Shown: piece after piece, positions 1 through 5,923 of the stretch
How positions within the stretch are numbered: the stretch's first letter is position 1
Layout of the letters: every line of letters begins with the position of its first letter
From: a bacterium
Lineage (GTDB): Bacteria > JALSQH01
Length of the DNA: 8,225 nucleotides
Assembly (NCBI GenBank): GCA_027004335.1
Contig: JALTID010000179.1
Coordinates: forward strand, 1-8,225
Direction: 5' to 3'
Translations under genes and position numbers: made by a program
The notes under the pieces: generated by a model
What the model was told of the DNA's origin: nothing
Databases searched by the model: none
What the model saw: the letters and a program-made list of their open reading frames with translations, nothing else

Positions 1-15
1 AAATTAGGTTCCGTG

Positions 16-34
16 ACCCCCTCTTGCCTTTTTT
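16..34 (+). terminator. Possible 3' half of an upstream terminator
   Basis: A C-rich stretch ending in CTCTTGCC runs straight into six T residues (29-34). This is what the descending arm and T-tract of a rho-independent terminator look like. The matching ascending arm (GGCAAGAG-like) would have to lie left of the window, so the hairpin cannot be seen. If real, it separates this operon from the previous gene and supports a promoter just after it. Confidence 0.2.
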
Positions 35-51
35 CCTGAAAACTGTATATT
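24..51 (+). promoter_or_regulatory. Possible sigma-70-type promoter for the operon
   Basis: A -35-like TTGCCT (24-29, 4 of 6 to consensus) is followed after 16 nt by a -10-like TATATT (46-51, 5 of 6 to consensus). Transcription would start near 58, leaving a short leader of about 25 nt before the pheA start. It is the only gap in the window large enough to hold a promoter. AT-rich DNA produces such matches by chance, and the operon could instead be read through from a gene to the left, so this is a weak call. Confidence 0.3.
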
Positions 52-64
52 TAATTTAAACTCT

Positions 65-70
65 GGAGGG
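65..70 (+). promoter_or_regulatory. Ribosome binding site of pheA
   Basis: GGAGGG is a strong Shine-Dalgarno sequence, but it lies 12 nt before the GTG at 83, longer than the usual 5-9 nt. The start cannot lie further upstream in frame because a TAG stop (80-82) sits directly before the GTG. The GTG therefore stands as the most upstream possible start, and the wide spacing may make initiation less efficient. Confidence 0.6.
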
Positions 71-82
71 CTATCCGGTTAG

Positions 83-1177
83 GTGGATAGGAAAGATTTA
101 GATAATTTGCGTTTCCGTATAAATGAAATAGATGAGGAGATCCTCAGGCTTCTTCATCAGAGAATTGAATTAGCGCGAAAAATAGGTGAGTTAAAGCATT
201 CTCTAGGGCTTCCTGTTTTCGATTCTGTTAGAGAAAAAGAGGTTATTAAGAAGGTCCTTGAGAAGAATAAAGATCTTTTCCCTCAAAAAAGCATTGAATA
301 TATATTCCGTGAAATAATTGCCGCCTGTAGAACCTCCGAGGAAAAAATAAAGGTTTCTTTCCTGGGACCTCCAGGTACATTCACCCACATTGCAGGGATA
401 AGATTTTTTGGCAATCATGTGAATTTTGTTCCTCATGAGGATATTGGTGAGATCTTTGAGGATGTTTCCAAGGGCAGAGCAGAGTATGGGATTGTACCTG
501 TGGAGAATTCTCTTCAGGGAACAGTAACCTATGTCCTTGACCTTTTTATGGAATATCAGGTTAAAATTATCGGTGAAATTTATATGGATATTGAGCACAG
601 TGTATACTCACTTGAGGATGATTTTTCCAGAATTACTGTGCTTTTCTCTCATCCTCAGGCTATAGCTCAATGCAGGGGCTGGATTAAGAAGAACCTCCCT
701 GATGTGAAGATAGTTGAGACAGTAAGTACTGCCGAAGCCGCACATAAGACTTCAGAAACACCGGGCTCAGCTGCGATATGTACAGGCTGGGCAGGTACTA
801 TTTATGGTTTGAAATTACTTGAAAAGGGGATTCAGGATAACCCTGTTAATGTTACCAGATTTTTTATTCTCAGCAGAGAGGAATATCCCTATCAGGAGGG
901 TGTTAAGTATAAAACTTCAATAAATATGATATTGAAAGATGAACCGGGCTCTCTATTCAATGCCCTTTCTCCTTTTGCTTTGTATAAAGTTAATATGACC
1001 AAAATAGAATCCCGCCCTTTGAGGGGAAAGGAATGGGAGTATATTTTTTTCATTGATCTTGAGGGTCATCACCGGGAGGAGAGGGTGGAAAGAACCATTG
1101 AAGAGGTAAAAAAACACACAGTTTCTCTTGAAATACTTGGATCATACCCCGTGGGAATGGAGGCAAAAAATGAATAA
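83..1177 (+). CDS. pheA: Bifunctional chorismate mutase / prephenate dehydratase (P-protein)
   Basis: This cytoplasmic enzyme converts chorismate to prephenate and then to phenylpyruvate, the precursor of phenylalanine. The 364 residues show three domains. An AroQ-type chorismate mutase (about 1-88) has R10, R27, K38, D47, R50 and E51 aligning with the E. coli active-site residues, and E86 at the E. coli Gln88 position. Prephenate dehydratase (about 90-265) shows FLGPPGTF (93-100), PVENSLQGTV (139-148), SHPQA (189-193), STAEAA (215-220) and the catalytic-type NVTRFF (256-261). An ACT domain (about 277-355) carries PGSLFNAL (288-295) and ESRP (309-312), the motifs that bind Phe in this family, so feedback inhibition by Phe is expected. 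The length is normal for a P-protein. The start is GTG, fixed by an in-frame stop just upstream. Its last 8 nt overlap the aminotransferase gene. Confidence 0.96.
   Translation: MDRKDLDNLRFRINEIDEEILRLLHQRIELARKIGELKHSLGLPVFDSVREKEVIKKVLEKNKDLFPQKSIEYIFREIIAACRTSEEKIKVSFLGPPGTFTHIAGIRFFGNHVNFVPHEDIGEIFEDVSKGRAEYGIVPVENSLQGTVTYVLDLFMEYQVKIIGEIYMDIEHSVYSLEDDFSRITVLFSHPQAIAQCRGWIKKNLPDVKIVETVSTAEAAHKTSETPGSAAICTGWAGTIYGLKLLEKGIQDNPVNVTRFFILSREEYPYQEGVKYKTSINMILKDEPGSLFNALSPFALYKVNMTKIESRPLRGKEWEYIFFIDLEGHHREERVERTIEEVKKHTVSLEILGSYPVGMEAKNE
1159..1163 (+). promoter_or_regulatory. Ribosome binding site that sets the hisC start
   Basis: GGAGG lies inside the last codons of pheA, 6 nt before the ATG at 1170. 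The reading frame is open upstream to 1128, but only the ATG at 1170 has a well-placed Shine-Dalgarno. The protein from there (MNKIPVPEHIKKLVPY) also begins as HisC proteins usually do. Confidence 0.8.
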
Positions 1178-2261
1178 GATACCGGTGCCAGAACATATCA
1201 AGAAACTTGTTCCATATCCTCCTGGAAAACCCATTGAAGAACTCAAAAGAGAACTTGGAATTGATAAAATTATAAAGTTGGCATCCAATGAGAACCCCCT
1301 TGGACCTTCTCCGAAGGCTCTGGAAGCCATGAAAAAGGCCGTGGAGAAGGTCAACAGGTATCCTGATGGGAGCGCTTTTTACCTTAAGGAAAAGCTTTCC
1401 AGTAAATTAAGGGTAAAGCAGGATAATTTAATTCTTGGTAATGGTTCCAATGAGATCATTGAGCTTGTATTTAGAACCTTCTATCAGCCCGGTGATAATG
1501 TGGTTTCTGCTGAAATAACCTTCGCAGTTTATCCCATAATTGCCCAGGCCATCGGGGCAGAATACAGGGCTGCCCCCATGAAGGATCTCCGTTATGATGT
1601 GGAAAGGTTAAAGGAACTGGTGGATGACAGAACCAGACTTGTTTTTATCTCAAATCCCAATAATCCCACAGGAACCTATATAACTACAGAGGAGTTTGAG
1701 TTTCTTATAAAAAGCGTTCCAGAAACAACTCTTGTTATCCTTGATGAGGCTTATTTTGAGTTTGTTGATAGAAAAGATTATCCAGATGGGCTTAAATTTT
1801 TTGAAAAATATCCCAATCTCCTTGTAATGCGAACCTTTTCAAAGACCTATGGTCTTGCCGGCCTCAGGATAGGTTACGGGGTTGGCTCAGGGGATGTGGT
1901 AGATTATCTTAACCGTGTAAGACAGCCCTTTAATGTTAATCTCGTGGCACAGGAAGCGGCTCTTGCCGCGCTGGATGATGAAGAGTATGTGGAAAAGGTG
2001 AAAACTCTTACTCATAACAGCCTGAAATGGTTCTATTCAGAGGTTGAAAAGATGGGTCTTGAATATGTTCCATCTGTTACCAATTTTTTTCTCATAAAAG
2101 TTGGTGAAGGGAAAAAAGTGTTTGAGGAGCTACTGAAAAAGGGTGTTATTGTCAGGTCCATGGACGGATATAAGCTTCCTGAATATATAAGGGTCAATAT
2201 TGGTACCGAAGAGGAAAATGAATTTTTTATAAGATCCCTCAGGGAAGTTTTAGGTAAGTAA
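1170..2261 (+). CDS. hisC: HisC-type aminotransferase (histidinol-phosphate / aromatic amino acid)
   Basis: This is a PLP-dependent class I/II aminotransferase of the HisC family, 363 residues, which is the usual length. Visible motifs are SNENPLGPSP (39-48), GNGSNEII (90-97), SNPNNPTG (161-168), LDEAYFEF (191-198), the PLP-lysine block RTFSKTYGLAGLRIGYG (221-237, with K225 as the Schiff-base lysine), and R341 in the RVNIGT stretch, which matches the carboxylate-binding arginine. HisC enzymes transfer an amino group from glutamate to imidazole-acetol phosphate, and many members also accept phenylpyruvate and 4-hydroxyphenylpyruvate. Lying between pheA and tyrA, it most likely makes Phe and Tyr, perhaps alongside histidinol phosphate. 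The sequence alone does not separate these substrates, and no other his gene is in view. The ATG at 1170 overlaps pheA by 8 nt. The stop shares one base with the tyrA start. Confidence 0.92.
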   Translation: MNKIPVPEHIKKLVPYPPGKPIEELKRELGIDKIIKLASNENPLGPSPKALEAMKKAVEKVNRYPDGSAFYLKEKLSSKLRVKQDNLILGNGSNEIIELVFRTFYQPGDNVVSAEITFAVYPIIAQAIGAEYRAAPMKDLRYDVERLKELVDDRTRLVFISNPNNPTGTYITTEEFEFLIKSVPETTLVILDEAYFEFVDRKDYPDGLKFFEKYPNLLVMRTFSKTYGLAGLRIGYGVGSGDVVDYLNRVRQPFNVNLVAQEAALAALDDEEYVEKVKTLTHNSLKWFYSEVEKMGLEYVPSVTNFFLIKVGEGKKVFEELLKKGVIVRSMDGYKLPEYIRVNIGTEEENEFFIRSLREVLGK

Positions 2262-3103
2262 TGGATATAACAATTATTGGTCTTGGTCTCATTGGTGGTT
2301 CTCTTGGTCTTGCTTTAAAGAGCAGAGGCTGGGAGGGGAAGATTAAAGGATTTGATGAGAATCCCTCGCATATGGATGAAGCTCTTTCCCTGGAGCTTGT
2401 AGATGAGATCTGTCAATCCCTTGATGATGCCCTTGAAGGAAGCGATATTGCTGTTGTCGCAGTTCCTGTTAAAGCTATCCCGGATATTGTTGTCCATATT
2501 GCTGACAATTTTAAAAATATAATTATTACTGATGTGGGAAGCGTGAAGAAGTATATTCTTGATGAAATTTCAAAAAAAATAGGGAATCGTTACATAAAAT
2601 TCATTCCCGGCCATCCAATTGCTGGCACCGAAAAGTCTGGACCTTCAGCAGCTCTATCTGACCTCTTTGTGGATAGAAGAGTTGTCCTGTGTGATAACAG
2701 ATTTGAAGAAATCCGAAGGATGTGGGAATTTGTGGGGGCAAAGGTGGAGTATCTTGATCCAGAGACCCACGATAAGATCTTCGGTGCTGTAAGCCACCTT
2801 CCTCATCTAGTTGCCTATGCTCTGGTTGATGCAATAAGCATGATGGAAGAGGAGGAGGATGCCTTTTTCAGGTTTGTTGCTTCAGGTTTCAGGGATTTCA
2901 CAAGGATAGCTTCCAGTGATCCCGTTATGTGGAGGGATATTTTTTTAACAAATAAAAAATCTATACTTCAAAGTCTTATTTTCTTCAGAAATGCCATAGA
3001 TAAACTTGAAGCCCAGATCATAATGGAGGATGAGGAAAATCTTGAAAAGCAACTGGCAAAGGCAAAGGAGACAAGAGACAGGGCTATAAGCAGGATGAAA
3101 TGA
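2261..3103 (+). CDS. tyrA: Prephenate dehydrogenase, short form without ACT domain
   Basis: This enzyme oxidatively decarboxylates prephenate to 4-hydroxyphenylpyruvate with NAD(P)+, the committed step to tyrosine. Arogenate use cannot be excluded. The 280-residue protein opens with a Rossmann fold (ITIIGLGLIGGSLGLAL, GxGxxG at 7-12), with D32 near the end of strand 2 where NAD-preferring enzymes carry an acidic residue. The TyrA signatures follow: DVGSVK (91-96), GHPIAGTEKSG (117-127, with H118), SHLPH (178-182) and SGFRDFTRIASSDPVMWRDI (208-227). The C-terminal helical domain ends in a charged helix. Unlike the Bacillus type of about 370 residues, there is no ACT domain after the dehydrogenase, so tyrosine feedback through that module is absent. 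It starts with ATG, overlapping the hisC TAA by one base (TAATG), with only a weak AGGT upstream, which suggests coupled translation. Confidence 0.94.
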   Translation: MDITIIGLGLIGGSLGLALKSRGWEGKIKGFDENPSHMDEALSLELVDEICQSLDDALEGSDIAVVAVPVKAIPDIVVHIADNFKNIIITDVGSVKKYILDEISKKIGNRYIKFIPGHPIAGTEKSGPSAALSDLFVDRRVVLCDNRFEEIRRMWEFVGAKVEYLDPETHDKIFGAVSHLPHLVAYALVDAISMMEEEEDAFFRFVASGFRDFTRIASSDPVMWRDIFLTNKKSILQSLIFFRNAIDKLEAQIIMEDEENLEKQLAKAKETRDRAISRMK

Positions 3104-4392
3104 GTGCGCAGAGTTTTTCTTTTAAAGGTATCCCAAGAGGTGAATTAACTCTTCCCGGTGATAAATCAATTTCCCACCGGGTTTTAATAATAGGGAGTGT
3201 GTGTGAAAATTCCTTCAGGGTTAAAAATTTTTCATGGGGTAAAGATAATCTTTCCACTCTAAATATAATGAGATCCCTCGGGGTAAAGATAGAGGAATAT
3301 CTGGAGGAGTTGGTAATAAATGGTGTGGGCCTGGATGGCCTTGAGGAACCCTCTGGTGTATTGAATGCTGGGAATTCAGGAACAACTATCAGACTACTCA
3401 CAGGACTCTTGAGTTCACAGAATTTCTACTCGGTAATAACTGGTGATAAATATCTGAGGAAACGTCCTATGGGCAGAGTTGTTAAGCCCCTGAAAAGTAG
3501 AGGAGCTATGATCTGGGGCAGAGAAAATGATAATCTTGCTCCACTTTCTATCAGAGGCAGAGAACTTGAATCTTTTGACTACAAGATGAAAATAAGCTCT
3601 GCCCAGGTAAAATCTGCCATTCTGCTTTCAGGTTTAAGAGCAAAAGGGGGAACTTCTGTAACGGAGATCGCCCCAGCCCGGGATCATACTGAGAGGATGC
3701 TGAAATTCTTTGGTGCTGATATTGAATTTTCCTATCCTCATATTAGGATGACCCCATATCCTCATCTTAAGGGCAGGGATATAATCATACCTGGAGATCT
3801 CTCTTCAGCATCTTTTTTTATTGTTCTTGGATTGCTTATACCCCATTCTGAAATAATTATCAAAGATGTGCTGTTGAATCCCACAAGAACAGGGGTGATT
3901 GAGATTTTAAGAGAGATGGGGGCGAATATTGAGGTTCTGAATTATTCTGAGGAATGGGAACCACGGGGTGATCTTGCTGTTAGATATTCTAAATTGAAAA
4001 ATGTAGAGATTTCTGGAGAAAAGGTTGTAAAAGCCATTGATGAGATCCCCATCCTTGCCGTGGCAGGAACTTTTGCTGAGGGTGAGATGGTGGTAAGAGA
4101 TGCTTCTGAACTCAGGGTCAAGGAGAGTGACAGGATAAGATCTATTGTAGAAAATATGAGAAAACTTGGTATTAAAGTTGAAGAATTTTCAGATGGCTTC
4201 AGAATAGCAGGTAATATATTGAGTAAAAAGGGGAAAGTCAGGATCTCTTCATACGGGGATCATCGGATAGCCATGGCTTTTGCCGTCCTCGGTTCAGCAG
4301 TGGAGGGTCTTGAAATGGAGATAGATGATTTTGAGATGGTGGATATATCGTTCCCGCAGTTCAGAAAATTTCTGGAGGGGCTTTATCTATGA
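3100..4392 (+). CDS. aroA: 3-phosphoshikimate 1-carboxyvinyltransferase (EPSP synthase)
   Basis: EPSP synthase joins shikimate-3-phosphate and phosphoenolpyruvate to form EPSP, the step before chorismate. The 430 residues match the family length and two-domain inverse alpha/beta fold. Active-site blocks are all present: PGDKSISHR (19-27), LNAGNSGTTIRLL (88-100), LRKRPMGRV (119-127), SSAQVKSA (166-173), DHTERML (195-201), AIDEIPILA (312-320, with D314 as the likely catalytic Asp), ELRVKESDRI (337-346) and YGDHRIAMA (385-393). The GNSGTT form, rather than GNAGTA, and the DHTERML block place it nearer the Bacillus/Staphylococcus-like sequences than the E. coli/plant type. Glyphosate response cannot be read safely from this. 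The start forms an ATGA overlap with the tyrA stop, and the ribosome binding site is weak (AGG, 5 nt upstream). The stop forms a second ATGA overlap with cmk. Confidence 0.96.
   Translation: MSAQSFSFKGIPRGELTLPGDKSISHRVLIIGSVCENSFRVKNFSWGKDNLSTLNIMRSLGVKIEEYLEELVINGVGLDGLEEPSGVLNAGNSGTTIRLLTGLLSSQNFYSVITGDKYLRKRPMGRVVKPLKSRGAMIWGRENDNLAPLSIRGRELESFDYKMKISSAQVKSAILLSGLRAKGGTSVTEIAPARDHTERMLKFFGADIEFSYPHIRMTPYPHLKGRDIIIPGDLSSASFFIVLGLLIPHSEIIIKDVLLNPTRTGVIEILREMGANIEVLNYSEEWEPRGDLAVRYSKLKNVEISGEKVVKAIDEIPILAVAGTFAEGEMVVRDASELRVKESDRIRSIVENMRKLGIKVEEFSDGFRIAGNILSKKGKVRISSYGDHRIAMAFAVLGSAVEGLEMEIDDFEMVDISFPQFRKFLEGLYL
4374..4380 (+). promoter_or_regulatory. Ribosome binding site of cmk
   Basis: GGAGGGG lies within the last codons of aroA, 8 nt before the cmk ATG. 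It is one of the strongest Shine-Dalgarno sequences in the window, so cmk can recruit ribosomes directly as well as by coupling at the ATGA overlap. Confidence 0.75.
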
Positions 4393-5063
4393 GAAGAAAA
4401 TTGATCATTGCCATTGATGGTCCTGCAGGTGCGGGTAAAAGCACCGTGAGCAAACTCATAGCCAGAAGGTTAGGGATACCATATATCAACACCGGTGCTA
4501 TGTATCGTGCTGCAGGATTGAAAGCTATGAGAAATAACATACCGCTTTCTGATACTTTCAGTATAAAAGAGATGCTGGCTAATACAGATATAAGCTTTGA
4601 AGAAAAAGGTGAGAGGTTGTTCCTTGATGGAGAGGATGTTACAGATGATCTCTACACCCCTGAAGCTGGTAAGATGGCCTCCGATATCTCTACATTACCG
4701 GTGGTTAGAGAGGCTCTTGTAAGATTACAGAGGAAGATCGGTAAGGAACAGGGAGGGGTGTTGGAGGGTAGGGATATTGGTACGGTGGTCTTCCCCGATG
4801 CTGATTACAAATTTTTTGTAACAGCATCAGTGGAGGAGAGAGCAAGAAGGAGGTGGAGCGAACTGAAGAAAAAGGGAATTGATGTTTCTCTGGAGGATAT
4901 TATTGAAGATGTTAAATACAGAGATGAACAGGATTCCACAAGAGAAGTAGCACCCCTGAGAAAGGCGGATGATGCCATTGAAATAGATACCACTGATCTT
5001 TCTATTGAAGAAGTTGTGGATAAAATTCTTGGTTATATAGAGGAGGGAGAAGGTGAAATATAA
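4389..5063 (+). CDS. cmk: Cytidylate kinase (CMP/dCMP kinase)
   Basis: Cmk phosphorylates CMP and dCMP to the diphosphates using ATP, recycling nucleotides from RNA turnover and lipid synthesis. The 224-residue protein has the P-loop GPAGAGKST (11-19), the nucleotide-binding NTGAMYRA (34-41), EGRDIGTVVFPDA (126-138), which is diagnostic for Cmk, the arginine-rich lid RARRRWSE (151-158) and the closing YRDEQDSTREVAPLRKADDA block (177-196), followed by IDTTDLS. The insert between P-loop and GRDIGT is of normal Cmk size. It starts at the ATG of an ATGA overlap with aroA and shares its last 11 nt with ispH. Its place directly before ispH and rpsA is a common bacterial arrangement. By hand count, 17 of its 18 Arg codons are AGA or AGG. 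Confidence 0.97.
   Translation: MRRKLIIAIDGPAGAGKSTVSKLIARRLGIPYINTGAMYRAAGLKAMRNNIPLSDTFSIKEMLANTDISFEEKGERLFLDGEDVTDDLYTPEAGKMASDISTLPVVREALVRLQRKIGKEQGGVLEGRDIGTVVFPDADYKFFVTASVEERARRRWSELKKKGIDVSLEDIIEDVKYRDEQDSTREVAPLRKADDAIEIDTTDLSIEEVVDKILGYIEEGEGEI
5042..5046 (+). promoter_or_regulatory. Ribosome binding site that sets the ispH GTG start
   Basis: GGAGG lies in the glutamate/glycine codons at the end of cmk, 6 nt before the GTG at 5053. There is no ATG in the ispH frame nearby, and translation from this GTG puts the first cluster cysteine at residue 16, close to its position in other IspH proteins (C12 in E. coli). Confidence 0.8.
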
Positions 5064-5910
5064 GCGAGAGGTATATCTTGCTGATTATGCTGGATTTTGT
5101 TTCGGAGTAATAAGAATAGCTAAGATAATTGAGGAAACTCTTGCTGGTGGTGGTGAAGTTTATGCTCTTGGAGAGCCCATTCACAATCCCATAAAAGTTG
5201 GAGAGTGGAAAAAGAAAGGCTTAAAAGTTGTAAGCAGAGCGGAGGATGTGAGATCGGGTTCCACAGTAATTGTCAGAGCCCATGGGGTTCCCCTCAGCGA
5301 ATGGAAGATACTTGAAAGTAAAGATGTGAAAATCCTTGATGGTACCTGCCCTTTAGTTAGAAAAGTTTATGATAAAGCTGATTTTCTTTTAAGGAATGGA
5401 TATTTTGTAATAATTGCGGGAGACCCTTCACATCCTGAAGTAAAAGCAGAAGCAAGCTTCCTTCCAGAGGGAAAATTTAAAATTTTTACAGGAAAAAACA
5501 GTGATATCCCGGATGATAATTTTCGCAGAAATTACAAGAAGATAGGTGTCGTAGCACAGACTACTCTCTCGGATCAACTCCTGAAAAATGTGGTAATTCC
5601 TTTAATTGGTGTTGAAGAATTGCTGGTTTTTAATACAATATGTTATGAGACTCACAGGAGGCAGGAGAGCGCAAAAAATCTTGCATCGAGAGTGGACTTA
5701 ATGATTATTATTGGCGGGAAGAACAGTTCCAATACTACAAAGCTCTATCAGATTTGCAGAGAGATTGTTGATTCATACCATATAGAATCTGCTGACGAAT
5801 TAAATCCGGAGTGGTTTCTGGGGAAGAAAAAAGTCGGTATCACTGCAGGTGCATCCACTCCCGACGAAGTAATTAAGGATGTCATCAACTGGATAGAAAC
5901 TCTTTCGTGA
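5053..5910 (+). CDS. ispH: 4-hydroxy-3-methylbut-2-enyl diphosphate reductase (IspH/LytB)
   Basis: IspH is the iron-sulfur enzyme that ends the MEP pathway, reducing HMB-PP to IPP and DMAPP. The 285 residues form a short, single-domain IspH. The three cysteines that hold the cluster are C16 (AGFCFGV), C99 (DGTCPLV) and C197 (NTICYET). Substrate-binding residues also line up with E. coli: H44 in EPIHNP, H77 in RAHGVP, H127 and E129 in SHPEV, T170 in AQTTLS, S225-S226-N227 in GGKNSSNTTKL, and S268 in GASTPDE. The organism therefore makes isoprenoids by the MEP route. The start is GTG, inside cmk. The gene ends in TGA 13 nt before rpsA and in a different frame, so it is not fused to S1 as happens in some Clostridia. 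I infer cytoplasmic location and dependence on a reductant such as ferredoxin or flavodoxin from the family. Confidence 0.97.
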   Translation: MKYKREVYLADYAGFCFGVIRIAKIIEETLAGGGEVYALGEPIHNPIKVGEWKKKGLKVVSRAEDVRSGSTVIVRAHGVPLSEWKILESKDVKILDGTCPLVRKVYDKADFLLRNGYFVIIAGDPSHPEVKAEASFLPEGKFKIFTGKNSDIPDDNFRRNYKKIGVVAQTTLSDQLLKNVVIPLIGVEELLVFNTICYETHRRQESAKNLASRVDLMIIIGGKNSSNTTKLYQICREIVDSYHIESADELNPEWFLGKKKVGITAGASTPDEVIKDVINWIETLS

Positions 5911-5916
5911 AAGGAG
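5911..5916 (+). promoter_or_regulatory. Ribosome binding site of rpsA
   Basis: AAGGAG lies directly after the ispH stop and 7 nt before the ATG at 5924. It favours that start over the in-frame ATG at 5951, whose GAGGAG is only 3 nt away. The strong Shine-Dalgarno differs from E. coli rpsA, which lacks a good one and relies on a long structured leader. There is no room for such a leader here. Confidence 0.75.
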
Positions 5917-5923
5917 ATAGGCC

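Noticed and set aside
5-28. GGTTC followed by ACC, resembling a tRNA T-arm.
   Set aside because: The loop would read TTCCGTG, lacking the invariant purine and A58. The following bases give neither a matching acceptor arm nor CCA, and no anticodon arm can be seen in the few bases before it.
24-59. A short frame from TTG (MPFFLKTVYLI) before pheA with two Phe and one Tyr codon, considered as an attenuation leader peptide.
   Set aside because: It has no Shine-Dalgarno, only two adjacent Phe codons, overlaps the candidate promoter, and there is no room for alternative hairpins before pheA. It could equally be the tail of an upstream gene or chance.
203-598. A 131-codon open frame on the minus strand within pheA.
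   Set aside because: It is a shadow of the chorismate mutase and dehydratase coding sequence and shows no recognisable protein feature.
1128-1169. An earlier start for the HisC-type gene, adding 14 residues.
   Set aside because: There is no ribosome binding site before 1128, the added residues do not resemble HisC N-termini, and GGAGG is ideally placed for the ATG at 1170.
2601-2834. A minus-strand frame of 77 codons in tyrA with many Gln, Arg and His residues.
   Set aside because: It lies across the conserved TyrA motifs on the opposite strand and has no features of its own.
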